Notes: generated by a model not told the origin, from the letters alone. DNA of 64,000 nucleotides from Tamarix chinensis (GCA_030549775.1 CM060178.1:73191152-73255151); one strand, 5' to 3'; numbered from the stretch's first letter, positions 11,540 through 23,205 are shown. Numbers and translations: made by a program.

Positions 11540-11639
11540 TTATTTTTTGAAGGAATTAGTCTACTTATTTTATTCATCATGGGGTAAAGATTTAAAATCA
11601 TACAAGCATAGATAGTCTATGCACCCTCTATCAAAATAA

Positions 11640-12295
11640 GCATGCAAAATCAAACTACAGAGAACCAAACAAATCTAGTTTTGGATGTGCTATACAATGC
11701 TTTGGTAATCAGGATCAGAGCCAAATTTGCCAAGAACTTTAGAATTCACCTCAAACTGGATCAAACTATTAAGCTATTGAGGCATTCTACGAATGTATTT
11801 TCTTTCCCTCCAAATATAATAAGTTGTTGCCACAAAGCCACTTCTCCTCCAACATTTAATCCAATTTTTTCCCTTATTATGTCTTTTGAACCATCTTAGC
11901 TCATGAGTCAGGTTCATTGATATCCTATGTAGCCCCATCTAGGCATAAATGTTATCAATAAATTCTTTGGAGTAGTTACAGCGAAACCACAAGTGATTTT
12001 GGATTCATCTGCCTTTAAACAAAATGGACATCTATTAGTAATGTGGAAACCCCTTTTACACAAGTTGTCTTGTGTGAGCAAATTATTCTGTGTTACCAGG
12101 GTGGTTATGATAGAATGTTTTGCTACACAGTAAGTATCCCAGACTGTTTTCTTCCAATAGACAATAGGCTCTTGAACCTTAAAAAATTGATAGGCTTCTC
12201 TTGTGTTAAATTTTCCTCCCTGCCCCTATTTCTAGATCAATTTTTTTTTGCTTCATCAATACTCTCAGCTTTTTGTATGAGGGTGTCTAATGCAC
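11640..12295 (-). pseudogene. LINE zf-RVT domain and 3' end
   Basis: The minus strand between about 12,250 and 11,880 translates to YWKKTVWDTYCVAKHS, LTQDNLCKRGF and NRCPFCLKADES, the zinc-binding region (zf-RVT) that ends plant LINE reverse transcriptases (W...VW, L.T.D.L..RG, CP.C...E). Stops and frame changes occur on both sides. It is separated from the RT C-terminal part by the Athila-type solo LTR. Confidence 0.8.
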
Positions 12296-13846
12296 TATCG
12301 TATGTACAACAAATTTAATAAATAAATCCTAACTTCCAAATACGTAGTCTATGGCAAGAAGGAGTCGAATCCATAAGGAATGACATTTTAATCACTAATT
12401 TTGCAATTGATGTTATAATCCTATTTATACAATTTCATTGATTCTAATACTAAATCTAATTATACTAAATTTTAATCACTATTTGACAAATAAGGGAGGA
12501 ATGAATTGATGATGGAATCAGAATGTCAAATATTCGAGTAAGAAGAATGATTCTATACGATTTAATGTTGACCTTTGGAAATTCATAATAACACATTCCT
12601 TTTCTTTCTCTCAACCTTAATAAATTGAATATGCTCTCAATTTATTTCCTAACCATTTAATAACCTAGGTTACGAATGCTAGATTCAATTAATGACAGCA
12701 TTATGAATGGAAAGCAGCCAACTACAATCATAACAACATAAGCTTGGATTATGCAATTGCATGAATTAATGGATACGATTAACGATTAATCTTCTTGCTA
12801 CTTTAGACAAATTAATTAAAAATTATGGGTTAATTGCATTGCCATAGCAAATATCAAGTTCTAAACTAAATAGGTGATCAATCTAATTAGTTTAAAAATC
12901 ATAATCTATGATATGAAATCATTCAATTCGATCCATTAATTCAATTAAATTTCATCTAGAATCAAACATTCAAAATATGCTATTGTATTTGAGACATAAT
13001 TCCATCCTCAAATTATCCTACCTTGTTCGATTTACTCTAACATCTGCATATTTAAAAATCACACTATTACATATAAAGATTAAAAATTAATGCCGACAAC
13101 ACATTCACAAAATCCACTAGTAGTACAATAATATAACAATAGAACAAACAAAAGTATAATTGCAGATAATTTACTTATATTAAACAAAAATGGAGAGACT
13201 GCAATTTATAAAGGAATAGAGAAGACTTATCAATTAAAGTGCGGATTGTCAATTGATCACTAGAATTCAAGAAGATTAAAAAGTTGGAATTGTGCATTAC
13301 ATGTATATTCTAAGGGAATAAAGGAAGAGAATACATTCCAAATTGTTTCGATCTTTGATGAAAAAAAACCCCGAACCCTGTTTTGATAGAGGATATATCA
13401 TAAACAGGCCGTGCGGATAGTTACAATTTTTTTTAATGGAAACACGGTCAGTGTTTTGGAAACACGGGACCTCCGTGGTTTCTTCTAACTGCTCTGTCAA
13501 CAGATAGATTTTAAATCAATGCTCGATATATTTAACATGGCCCGTGTTTATGAAACACAGGGGTATCGTGTTTTCGGTTCTTCCACTATTTTCCTTTTGC
13601 AATTTCAGCATAGCTTCTCTTGGTGTATTTGCTTCCTTTCCAACTTTGCTCCCCTTGATTCAGTGTTTCTTGATGTGTTCTTCACTTGATTTCTTCTTTT
13701 CATTGACTTCTCCTTGAATTTCCTCAATTTTTTTCTTTCCTATAAAATCTATTCAAAGGAGGAAAGCTCGAAGAAAATATTAAACCTTATAAAATTAATG
13801 AGGGATAAATGACATTTTTAAGCATGAAAATAATCTATAAATCTCA
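12296..13846 (-). mobile_element. Athila-type solo LTR inserted in the LINE
   Basis: About 1.55 kb homologous along its length to the two LTRs of the Athila-like element at 28,972-30,546 and 39,176-40,634. They share the block ATTTCCAAATAC...GTAAATGG...AGTC(G)AATCCCATAAGGAAT near the left end, the central AACACGG/AAACACGGG blocks at about 13,440-13,570, and the GCATGAAAATAATC-like right end. No internal retroviral domain is present between LINE sequences on either side, so it is a solo LTR. Clear 5-bp target duplications were not found; the left terminal TG appears mutated to TA. Confidence 0.7.
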
Positions 13847-14297
13847 TCTATAAGTGTCTCTAACCTATAAGAGCCTCTTCTAACCTCCAGAGAGATTCTC
13901 TTTAATTTCTAACTCCCAAGGATCAGCTCCTTTTAAATTGTATATACTAGCCCACTCCACCTAGACATTTTGCTTGAAATTGATGAGAGCAGCTAGTTAC
14001 TTGGTCATGAGAGCTTTATTCCAAGAAAGAATTTATTTTATTCCCATACCTCCCTCTTCTTTGGGTCTACATATTTTCTTCCAGCTACAGGGGTGCAATT
14101 TATTTTGTTCACCATTGCTCTAAAAGAAGTGTCGACACAATTTATCAATCTGTTTAAGAACCCCCCCCATAGGAAGAGCAAACACACTACACTAGAGGTT
14201 TTGAATGCCAAATAGCAGATAATTTATTAATTCTAATTTTCCAGCATAGCTAAGATAGTGGGATCCCCAAGATTGAATTTTCTTCTTGATGTTGTTA
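13847..14297 (-). pseudogene. LINE reverse transcriptase, C-terminal (thumb/connection) part
   Basis: The minus strand reads IQSWGSHYLSYAGKLELIN, then FGIQN, then LKQIDKLC, then ICRPKKEGGMGIK. These match the SWSSR.LSYAGR..LI and CRPKKEGGLGI blocks that follow the catalytic RT region in plant LINEs. Several stops and a C-run (14,161-14,168) mark decay. About 100 residues expected between the end of the 19.6-20.6 kb RT segment and this one are absent. Confidence 0.85.
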
Positions 14298-14397
14298 GCG
14301 CAATTTGATGTTAATAATTAATTATTTTAATTTCGATTCGTTTCATGGATTTATCGATGATTTGAATTCATATTTGAATTTAATTAATCGTTATCGA
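14298..14397. repeat. Partial duplicate of the long LTR's 5' region
   Basis: About 95 bp here (from TTAGCGCAATTTGATG to AATTAATCGTT) is almost identical to 14,453-14,545 inside the adjacent LTR and sits head-to-tail with it. It starts and ends mid-LTR, so it is a truncated second copy joined to the full LTR rather than a target duplication. Confidence 0.85.
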
Positions 14398-15279
14398 TGT
14401 AATACCCCGTATTTTTAAAATCCAGATTTATTAAGTTTAATGATTTTATTAGCGCAATTTGATGTTAATAATTAATTATTTTAATTTCGATTCGTTTCAT
14501 GGATTTATCGATGATTTGAATTCATATTTGAATTTAATTAATCGTTGTCGTTGCGAACCATTCTAGATAAATCCGTTAACGACAATGATTTTATTATATT
14601 CTTATGAGTTCGAGTCTCGGTTAAAAATATTTATTCCCGTTCATTCTCGTATTTGATTTTTAATATTTTAAATTCATATTCAATTATAACTTCCTTGTGT
14701 GATTACCGCTTTGTTTTGAAGTTATATTTCGTTAACGAAATATATTATTTAAGTTATAGAATTTCTGTTTAAATAGTTAAATTTATTTTAATAATTTTAT
14801 CCGTAGAAAATATTTTTGACTTTAAATTTATTCGTTTCCGGAAACCATTAATATTTTTTTTTGGGAAGTTTTAAATTAAAAAGATTTTCGGAGTTTAGTT
14901 ATGAATTTCTTTCTAGAATTAATTTTCTTTCGTTTTATGTTTTTGGTTTGCGGAAAACCGACTTCAGAAATTATTAAAATTAGTCTCGATTTATTAGAAT
15001 TTGACTTAAATATTTTCTTATATGTTTTTAAATATTATTTCGAGGTCTTATAACTTATTTCTGTAAATAATATAAATTTTTACATTCGTTGGTAAATTCT
15101 TCCGAAAATATTTTCGAAATTCTTAATATAACTATTTTATTAATTATAAGTCTTCGGATCCGTTCGAAATAAATTTTTATTTAATAAATTTTAGATAAAA
15201 TATTCCAATAACAATTTTAGATAATTAGTATTTCCTTTTATAATTGTATTTGTAAAAAAAAAAAAAAAACCAAGCTGTC

Positions 15280-15620
15280 GGTACCCGACCCCCCTCTCTT
15301 ATTTTTCTTTCTCTCTTCTCTTTCCCTGCCTGTGCCCCCGACTCCTTTACCCTGTGCGTGCTCCTTGTCCTGCGACCCTAGCCGTCTGCCCTTCTCCCTG
15401 CCTGCTCCTCCTTCGTCCGCCGGCCGGCCTCCAACCTGCAGCCACCGCCAGCCACGACACGACCGCCAGCTCGACCGCAGCCAACAGCAGCCGCAACAGC
15501 AACCGAAGCAGAGCCGCTGAAGCAACTGCGCACGGGAGCAGCAACAGTAGCAGCGAGCCGCCGTCTGGCTCCGGTGAGCCTCGCTGTCCACCAGCGAGCC
15601 ACCCCCATTCCCCGACAAAG
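15280..15620. other. CpG-rich block within the long LTR
   Basis: A sharply GC-rich island in AT-rich DNA: CT-rich first (15,288-15,410), then CAGC/CCGCC-rich. It opens long frames on both strands (Arg/Ser/Pro-rich translations), but these overlap in several frames and resemble no family, so I read them as composition artefacts. CT-then-GC-rich blocks at a similar place occur in the related LTRs and probably mark the transcribed R/U5-like region. Confidence 0.6.
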
Positions 15621-17537
15621 CTTCTCCGACATTTTCTTGACCCGATTGTGTTGATTTTATTCGGTATAAATTTCCAAAAAACCCTAACCCTTGATTTGAT
15701 TAATTGAGTGTGATTAGCTTATAAAAAAGCTAAATTGATTGTTCTTTTATGTATGAATATGTTGTAAGATTGATTTGGATAGGTTAATTGTGTGGTTGTG
15801 TTGGAATTTTGGAAAAATTAGATTTTTAGCCGGGTTATGCCCAAATTTTTCGGATCCGCCCGTTTTTGCGATTTCGGACAAATTGATTATACAATATATT
15901 CTAAAATGTATCCAATTTCATTTTGGAACCGTCAATTTTAGAAATTATGCTAGTTTTATCAAAATTTGATTCTTAGGTCAAATTTTGGGTGTAATGAAAT
16001 TGGGTTGTATAATTGAGCCGTTCTGCTCAATTGATTTTATAGTATCGTTTAAAATGTATTTAATTTTATATTGGAAGTGTTGATTTGTGAAAATTGTGCG
16101 TAATTGACCGGAATTGGAATTTTAGGTCAAAACTCCCGCGGGTTTAAATTGAATTGTGTAATCGGGTTATTTTATTCAATTAACTATATAAATTACATTA
16201 TAATATGTTTAATCTCATTTCCAAACCATCAATTGATATGTTTTGGCAAGAATTAATCAGATTTGCGTTCCGGGCTCAAAAACCCTAATTGTGCTAAATT
16301 GCATATTTCTGTTATCGGTTTGATCAATTGATTAATTGATATGTTATAAAATATATTTAATTCTATTTCTAAACATTCAATTTGATTAAATTTATAGAAT
16401 TTTACTAAATCGTATTTTCGGGCTTAAAACCCTAGATTTTAAGTGAAATTATGAAATTGGTTATTTGTGTAGTTGTTTTGCTAAAATTAAATTTATAAAA
16501 GTAGTTGAAATGATCATAATTGTATTTTAATGCCTTTAATTGGAATCAATTGATTTGAATTAACGGAGTTTGTGTTGTGGACTTTAAAACCCTAATTTTG
16601 AAAATGGATGGTCTGGAATTGGTTAATTGGGAGATTGTTTTGTTGAAATTGATTATTTGGATTTATCTAAAATTAGTTTAATCGTGTTTTAAAACTATCA
16701 ATTTGAGGTAATCAAAGTGATTTGGTCGATTCGTAGTTAGGCATTTAAAACCCTAATCTTCGGGGGATGATTTTGTAGAATTAGTTTTGCTATGTGTAAT
16801 TTATCTAATCGATGTCTATCTTGGGGTTTTAAATAATTTAAATTATGTTTTAACCTAATCGATTTGGATTTGATTCTAAGTAAATTGGTCGGGTTACTTA
16901 TTTAATTATAAAACCTAATAAATAAGTTATTTTCGATAAATTAACTTATGATCGATTATTCTGTCTCAGGCTTTCCAAATTAATTTGAAATGTCCTAAGT
17001 GCATTTGTATTAATCTGTTTGATATATATTTAATCTTAAAACTTAATAGAACTATGCTTTTAAGTCCTAAGTTTTGGACACGTTTTCTAAGAAAAATAGT
17101 TTGTGTTTCTTTGTATCGAGTAAATTATAATAATTGAAATTATTGATTGATAGGATAGTTTCTAATTTAGTTTTCGATTCCATCGGATCTAGGAAAGCCT
17201 TATCATGGATCCGCGAGTTAGTGATCTCTCTCTTCCTCTTAGCTCGTGTAGCTAGCTTCGGAGCTAGGTAAGTTCTCTACTTACCTCTACTTATCGGTAT
17301 TTTGTAAGGATGTGGCTAAGGTCCTTGCGTGTTATGTGACTTGTATGCCTTGGATGTTTTGTATAGATATCATGTCTTGTTGTACATCACATGTTTGACC
17401 TCAACGTGTTTTATGCGTAGTGAGTTTGGAGTTAAGGTATGTGGTATGTGTTTTCTTACGATATGAATGTGATACCTATATGTGGTGATTATGATGTGCT
17501 GTGATGTGATGTAACCCTCTAGGGCATGCATGCTAGG

Positions 17538-17560
17538 GTGATTATTATTATTATTATTAT
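17538..17560. repeat. (ATT)n microsatellite
   Basis: About seven ATT units in the long LTR. Confidence 0.9.
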
Positions 17561-18196
17561 GACATGGAGATAAAAGGAAAAAAAAGAAGAAATAAATGGG
17601 AAGTGAGTTGTAAAAGGGAGTATAAGGGACCCGATTAGGGTTTTGAGAAGAATTAGTAATATGGAAAAGGCGGAAGTAAAAATGATTAATGGTGAGTGAG
17701 GTGCGGGTTGAGAGTGAGAGTTTATGTTATGAGGAATGATTATGGGTGCTTTGGGAGAGAAGAAATATTGGGTGAAAAGGGGACGTTACTTGTGGGAAAA
17801 GAAAGGTACTAGGGTTGAAGTGACCAACTAGGGTTTTAGAGTCACAGGTGGGATCGATGGGTAGAGCGATATAATTTGGGATTAGACCTAAATGAGATGA
17901 GGTGTTGATGATAAATGAATTAATGGTAGTGAAGTATGAGGAGGTTGGGCCGCATAGGTCCAATTAGGGTTTCAAGGGAAACCCTAGAGGCTAATGACGG
18001 TTGGAGTTGGTCTTTATTATGTGTAAGTATAGAGGGGAAATGGATATCGAGGTGTGATAAGGGGTGCACGAGTTCCAAGATATGGGACGGGCCCTCCTGG
18101 GAGGATAAGTGTGGATAATAGTTAGCCATGCATGTCAAGGGTAAAACACTTTCAAATAAGATACATTTAAGACACTAATCACCTAAAGAGGAAGAT

Positions 18197-18808
18197 GCTG
18201 AGCCGGGGCCCAGACCGGTCCACCGGCGAATAATAGTGGCCAGGAGCCGGGGTGCCCTGGAGACCGTGCCACCGGCGAACAATAGTGGTTGGGAGCGTTT
18301 TGCCCTGTATATTTCCGGTCCACCGGCTATAATAGTGGGGGTTACCGTGCTCAGCAAACCAAACGTAAAATCGATAAGACATGGGAAAAATACTAATCAC
18401 TTACAGTGGAACACCATGTGAGTCGGGGCCAGACCGGTCCACCGGCAAATAATAGTGGCCAGGAGCGTTCTGCCCTGGAGACCGAGCCACCGGCAAATAA
18501 TAGTGGCTAGGAGCGTTTTGCCCTATACATATCTCCGGTCCACCGGCTATAATAGTGGGGTTCCCGCACTCACATGGACTATTAAAGAATATGTGTGGAA
18601 TGAATATATTATTGATAAGAATAAAGAATGAGTCACAAGCACTTACAGTGAAACACCATACGAGTCGGGGCCAGACCGGTCCACCGACAAATAATAGTGG
18701 CCAGGAGCGTTCTGCCCTGGAGACCGAGCCACCGGCAAATAATAGTGGCCAGGAACGTTCTTCCCTGTACATATCTCTGGTCCACCGGCTATAATAGTGG
18801 GGTTCTCG
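18197..18808. repeat. Tandem array of three ~220-242-bp units with nine CCAC...GTGG motifs
   Basis: Three units start near 18,201, 18,421 and 18,663 with (A)GTCGGGGCCAGACCGG-like sequence. Each holds three copies of a 20-21-bp motif CCACCGGCAAATAATAGTGG or a close variant, whose ends are complementary (CCAC/GTGG). The three motifs in a unit are about 50-60 bp apart, separated by GGAGCGTT(C/T)TGCCCTG-like spacers. Units are joined by an ACTAATCACTTACAGTG-like block, which recurs as a single block in the other LTR copies (46,618; 42,719; 52,500). Function unknown; candidates are a protein-binding array, an LTR enhancer, or a passive satellite-like expansion. Confidence 0.9.
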
Positions 18809-19622
18809 CACTCACGTGGATTAATAAATACTGTGGTGTGAAATGACTACTTTTAATAAAGACTCAAAGGAAATAAGTTTAATTGGAATATGGTCAGCTT
18901 TTATTATCTGTATTACTACATGCTGCTTACGTGAGTATGTCACGCGTTGAGTTTCCAATAAAATAGATTATTCCTACTTGAAACGCATGTGCCACTTTAT
19001 ATTTCGGTTATACCATGCTTATATGTCTAAATGGGATGTTACATATGTTTCATATGTTACTACAGGTGTAGGACAAGAGTCATGTTGTGGGTTGTGAGTA
19101 TGTCTGATATTGTATTATAATTTAATATGTACTTGATGTTACAGTTTACGTCTCTCCCATAAGATAGGGTAGTGAGACTTACTCAGTACTGGACCCGTAC
19201 TGATACTACACTGTTTGAATGGGTCCTGTGATGATCCACCGATGGTGGGGAGCAGACCTTTGATGCAGGTTTTGATCAGTTACTAAGTTGGGGGTGGAAG
19301 GCTTGGCTTGAGTGAGTAGGCGATCTGGATATTTATTCCCCGAGATTTGTTTGTTTAATTGTTTTCATCTTTCGAAATTACAAGTGTTGTATTTAAATTT
19401 TCAAGGATTGTGTAATTGACTTTTAAATTTCTCGTAACGCTATTGTGCTTTTAGAATTCGGATTTAATGGTTGACAGGTTTTAGCCTTGCATCTAACATG
19501 AGATATATGGTGGACATTTATCTTGTGTTAGGTGTGGCGGTAACACTTCCTAAATTCGCTCCTAGCTTCCGCTCTATTCTTTCAAATTTTTTTTTTCAGG
19601 AGTGAAATTTGGGGGTGTTACA

Positions 19623-20567
19623 GAAAGTTCCAAGGGTCTGCATTATAGCTTGAATAGAAGGGAGGTCTCCTCTAGTAAATATAAGAATATCATCTGCAAA
19701 AGTTAAATGAGTGAGATTGGTGGCCTTACACTTAGGGTGCACGTTAAAACTTGCTATATTCTTCAGTTTTTTGAAATGCCTAGAGAGGGATTCCATACAA
19801 AGCACAAAAAGATAGGAGGAGAGGAGGTCTTGTTGCCTTACCCCCTGGCACCTCTAAAATAACCATGCACTGTTCCATTCACATTAATTGAATACCTTGT
19901 GGAACTAACACATATCATAACCCACTGAACAAATTTATCTGGAAAGCCATAGCATAGTAGGATATTTTTCAAGAATCCTCAATTTACAGTGTCATATGCT
20001 TTGCGTATGTCCACTTTTATAATAGCTCTAGGGAAGATGTTCTTTCTTCCATAGTGACTTGCGAACTCATGAGCCATAAACACATTATCAAAAATACATA
20101 TAGTTGGAACAAAAGTTGCTTGCTCCTTACCAACAAGGGTGGTCATAAGTGGTTGAATTCGATTTGCCAAGATTTTTGTAATGGTCTTGTAGAGGGTAGA
20201 ACAACAAGCTATTGGACAAAACTCTATAACATCAGAAGGGCTCTCTATCTTAGGAATGATAGAAATATAAGTGGAATTAATTTGATTTAGAATTTTCCCT
20301 GTGCAGAAGAAGTCAGTAATAGCTTCACACACCTCTGAACCCACCAATCCCTAATTCTTCTTAAAAAATGCTGAAATGTACCCATTAGGCCCTGGACTTT
20401 CATCATCATGAATGGGGAAAAGGGAACCTTTGAATTCGTCATTAGTTACTGGACCTATAAGTTGATAGCACATATTGGGAGATAGATGTGGTCCTTCCTC
20501 ATAAAACTCTTTTTGGAAGGAAGAAACAATGCAGTCTGTTCCCATTAAACCGGTGTAAAACTCCACA
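19623..20567 (-). pseudogene. LINE reverse transcriptase, catalytic region
   Basis: On the minus strand from 20,566: a fingers region with the SPGPNGY-like block (about 20,380), then TYISIIPKIESPSDVIEFCP (about 20,250), ILANRI, KEQATFVP, KVDIRKAYDTVN (palm, about 19,985-20,010), a degenerate GxRQGD-equivalent, and LTFADDILIF (about 19,690), the catalytic FADD. These are the ordered motifs of plant LINE RT (RVT_1). Stops at about 20,348, 19,976 and others break it. The segment stops at 19,623 where the solo LTR begins. Confidence 0.88.
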
Positions 20568-20999
20568 AAAGCTTTTACAACTTAATGGTGCCCCTCTCTT
20601 AGAAATCCATTTTGATCTTTTATTGCCCCAACCATATGAATAATCTTTCTTTCTTTTAAATTTTGGTGGAAGTAAGCAGAATTCTCATCACTTTTTTTTT
20701 AATATGAAAAACCTTAGCCCTTTGGTAATGAGCACTCAGTTCAGCCTGCCTTAGGTGCAGGTATTGTTGTTTTAGCTCCCTTTCCCTATCAATCTTTGGC
20801 TAATCCCTATCCCCCTCCATTAGTTGTTTTTGTACTCCAATCCACCCCTTATAACACTGATCAACTCTCTCTTCTATATTAGAATATTTTTTCTGTGGAA
20901 ATCCTTGAGCAAGTTCTTGAAATACTTCATTTTGCAGGCAATTTTATACATGGGGCATCCCTGGAAAGACTGAGACCAGGCTTGGTGGATTAGGGGATA
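20568..20999 (-). pseudogene. LINE linker between endonuclease and RT, degenerate
   Basis: No clean frame. Scattered residues on the minus strand (for example an AxYFHQ-like NSAYFHQ block at about 20,655-20,680) fit the endonuclease-RT linker of plant LINEs. Assigned mainly by position between two recognised domains. Confidence 0.6.
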
Positions 21000-21770
21000 A
21001 ACCCTATTGTCCTGAAGCTAACAGTTCAAAAATCTGAAAGGTCTTGGACCAGCTATATCACCTCTAATACTTACTTTTATTGGGGTATGATCAGAGATCC
21101 CTAGATCTAAAAAAACTGCATAACCTTGAATCCCTTGGCTTATCCATTTTGGATCAACCAGAGCCCTATCTAGTTTTACCCAGACCCTATCTTCTACATC
21201 CTGATTATTACTCCAAGTAAATAGTGGACCAGTGGAGGCCAAATCAGTAAGCCCCAAATGATGAATAGTATTTGAAAAGTTTGTTATATCATTCATCCTA
21301 GAGGGGAAAGAGCTAAATCTTTCCATACTGCTCGCTACTACATTGAAATCCCCAATAAGCAGCCAAGGTAAAAAGTTGATCTAAGAAATCTAATGTAGGT
21401 CTGCCCAGAACTGTTTTCTCTCTTGAGCTTCATTTGAACCATAGACAAATGAGATACATAAGCTCTTATTCAGATTTTTGCGAATCACTCTACAATGAAT
21501 AACCTAATTTGAAGAACCCATGAATTCTAGATGAGTTGTTCCTAGGTTACTAATAACCCAAATCCATCCATTCGGATGGTAGCTATAGTTATTTATCACC
21601 AAATATCTAGAGAATTTCCTTCTCCTGATCCTATCATAATTCTAAGGTTTAACCCTTGTCTCTAGAAAAGCTACAATATCAAGTTTCCTGCTATTTAAAA
21701 ACACCACCATAGCTTGTTGTTTGAGGCCCTCATTGAGCCCTTTTATATTCCATACCCCTATATTCATGTT
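21000..21770 (-). pseudogene. LINE apurinic-type endonuclease domain
   Basis: The minus strand from about 21,768 gives MNIGVWNIKGL, the conserved N-terminus of the exo_endo_phos domain. It continues through LETRV, WIWVI, FVYGSNEAQERKQFW, LLIGDFNVV (about 21,340), FTWSNNQ, RVWVKLDRALV and ISDHTPI (about 21,075). Metal-binding and catalytic blocks (N at the start, E in ETR, GDFN, SDH) are visible. In-frame stops occur at several places, so the gene is dead, but all motifs are in order. Confidence 0.88.
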
Positions 21771-22019
21771 AGAAGGGATTGGTACATCATCTCCCCTTCC
21801 TTTGTCTCTAGTTCATTTAATTCCTCATGATCAACTTTCTGTTGTTCTGCATGTTTAGCCCAAGATAGAGCTATATACTGGTTTGAGAGAAAAGTCAGTG
21901 GGTTCTAGTTATTTGTGGCAACCACTACTGCCTTTTTAGGATTAGAACACTCCTCTTTTTGAGAACTCTTCCTGTATTTGCTCTCTATTTTCTCCTGATT
22001 GACTATGTTATCTCTATTT

Positions 22020-23125
22020 AGTGCTGGAGTAGGCTATTTGATGGCTTCATCTTTCCTTTCCTTATCACTGTCTAGAGGAGCAATAGGACCCTCCTTTGTT
22101 TGTTTTGGTCTCCATATCTTTTTAGTCATACAGCCTTTTTCCTCATGGCCCAGTCTTTTACATTTGTGGCAATAAAAGGGAACCCATTCATAGATGATTT
22201 TCTGATTTTTGGTACATAAGAAGGGATTCTTCACTGTGATTTCCTTTGTAAGAGGTTTTGCCACATCTATCTCCACTTGTACCCTAGCAAACACAATATT
22301 TTCTTTTGTTGAGGTGATTATGTCTGCTATCAAGGGGGTACCCAATTAACTTGTTATTTTTCTTAAGGCCTTATTAGACCAAAATCATGACTCTAATTCT
22401 GGTAGAAGAATCCAGACAAGAACTATACTATTATCCTCAATTTCACAGTTGAAACCAGGAGTCCATTTCTTTAGGATCAGACTCTTTGAGCCAAGATTCC
22501 AAGGCCCTCCCCTCAGAACTTTATCTCTATCTTCCGCATTCTCAAATCGAAAGTAGTACCAACTCCTCTTATAATACAAAACTTTAGATTTAGGAACATG
22601 ATTCCAATTGTTATCCACATAAGATTGAACCGGCTGTACATTTGTTTTTCCTCATAAAATACACCCAACTAACGTATTTTCCCAATACACAATTTCCTCT
22701 GCAATATCATCCACCATGATTTCAACCACACCATCTATATTGTTATTAGGAAGGAATTCAAGATTCATGCCTGAGTTATTATCAGATTTCAATTTCGTCA
22801 CCCATAAAGTGGTGGAATTCATCCTATTCACATCAGCCATAGTAGGGGGAATTTGGATTTGTTTCTCATGAATTTGGGCAATCAATTCAGCAGAATCAGG
22901 TCCTAATTTTAGGACAAATGTTGATTGAGAATCTATACCTACATTATGAAAGGACGGGGGTAAGAAATCCCCAAAATGGATTTGCGATGGCAATTTCAAA
23001 GCTTTCTCCATATATTCAGAACTAGGTCCATTTGTCTCATTAAAACCATCCGTAGATTTAGCTTGAGGCATTGAGTTTATTGCTCCCAACTGTTGATGCT
23101 TTCGAGGTCGCCCTCTGCCTGCCAT
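22020..23125 (-). pseudogene. LINE ORF1-like protein (DUF4283 plus CCHC zinc knuckle)
   Basis: Starts at an ATG (23,125) with a basic RGRPRKH leader. Residues around 22,700-22,400 form the DUF4283 RNA-binding-like region (EIVYWENTLVGCIL, then YYFRFENAEDRDKVLRGGPW, LILKKW), and a knuckle CHKCKRLGHEEKGC (C-x2-C-x4-H-x4-C) lies at about 22,125-22,170. Stops near 22,652, 22,385 and 22,345 split the frame. In plant LINEs this protein binds the element RNA. Downstream sequence leads into the endonuclease in the usual order. Confidence 0.85.
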
Positions 23126-23193
23126 GGTAGAATCTCTCCTTCGAAGTTCAAGAACTTCTTGAGAGAGAGAAATGGTCTATTTCTAACAGTCCA

Positions 23194-23205
23194 TTTGTTT
23201 ATTTT
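23194..23205. repeat. LINE target-site duplication, 5' side
   Basis: Exact second copy of the 12-mer at 11,528-11,539, about 70 bp upstream of the ORF1 start codon, with a GA-rich 5' UTR (23,150-23,172) in between. Confidence 0.65.

Larger units (their letters stand above)
14398..19622 (+). mobile_element. Very long solo LTR (Tekay/Del-like family), copy 1
   Basis: The block begins TGTAATACCCCG (14,398) and ends GGGGGTGTTACA (19,622), short inverted TG...CA termini typical of Ty3/gypsy LTRs. It carries no retroviral domain and interrupts the LINE. Its 5,225 bp include a T/A-rich 5' part, a CpG-rich pyrimidine block (15,280-15,620), a region dotted with AAACCCTAA words, a splice-donor-like GCTAGGTAAGTT at about 17,263, an ATT microsatellite and a tandem array. 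It aligns piecewise with the 43.7-47.5 kb solo LTR. Unusually many CG dinucleotides are retained, so it is younger than that copy. No 5-bp target duplication is evident. Confidence 0.75.
11540..23193 (-). mobile_element. Plant LINE (L1-type), broken and split by two solo LTRs
   Basis: Reading from 23,193 leftwards on the minus strand, the parts appear in the standard plant LINE order: ORF1-like protein with zinc knuckle, apurinic endonuclease, reverse transcriptase with FADD, RT C-terminal region, zf-RVT, 3' UTR and an A-rich tail (T-rich on plus at 11,540-11,550). Net LINE length without insertions is about 4.9 kb. Two foreign blocks, 12,296-13,846 and 14,298-19,622, interrupt it. Every frame has stops, so it is inactive. 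A 12-bp target duplication flanks the whole. Confidence 0.85.

Noticed and set aside
11642..12318. Plus-strand open frames
   Set aside because: The informative strand is minus, where the LINE zf-RVT domain is encoded.
15238..15707. Several overlapping open frames on both strands with Arg/Ser/Pro-rich translations
   Set aside because: They coincide with the GC-rich block of a solo LTR, overlap in many frames, and resemble no protein family.
18197..18808. CRISPR-like regular repeat array
   Set aside because: Repeats are part of larger tandem units with homologous spacers, in a plant LTR; spacers are not unique.
18175..18811. Open frames with repeated HYYSRWT-like peptides
   Set aside because: The peptides are translations of the tandem DNA array on the minus strand; periodicity follows the DNA repeat and there is no family resemblance or coding context.
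20054..20290. Plus-strand open frame
   Set aside because: Antisense of the LINE reverse transcriptase.
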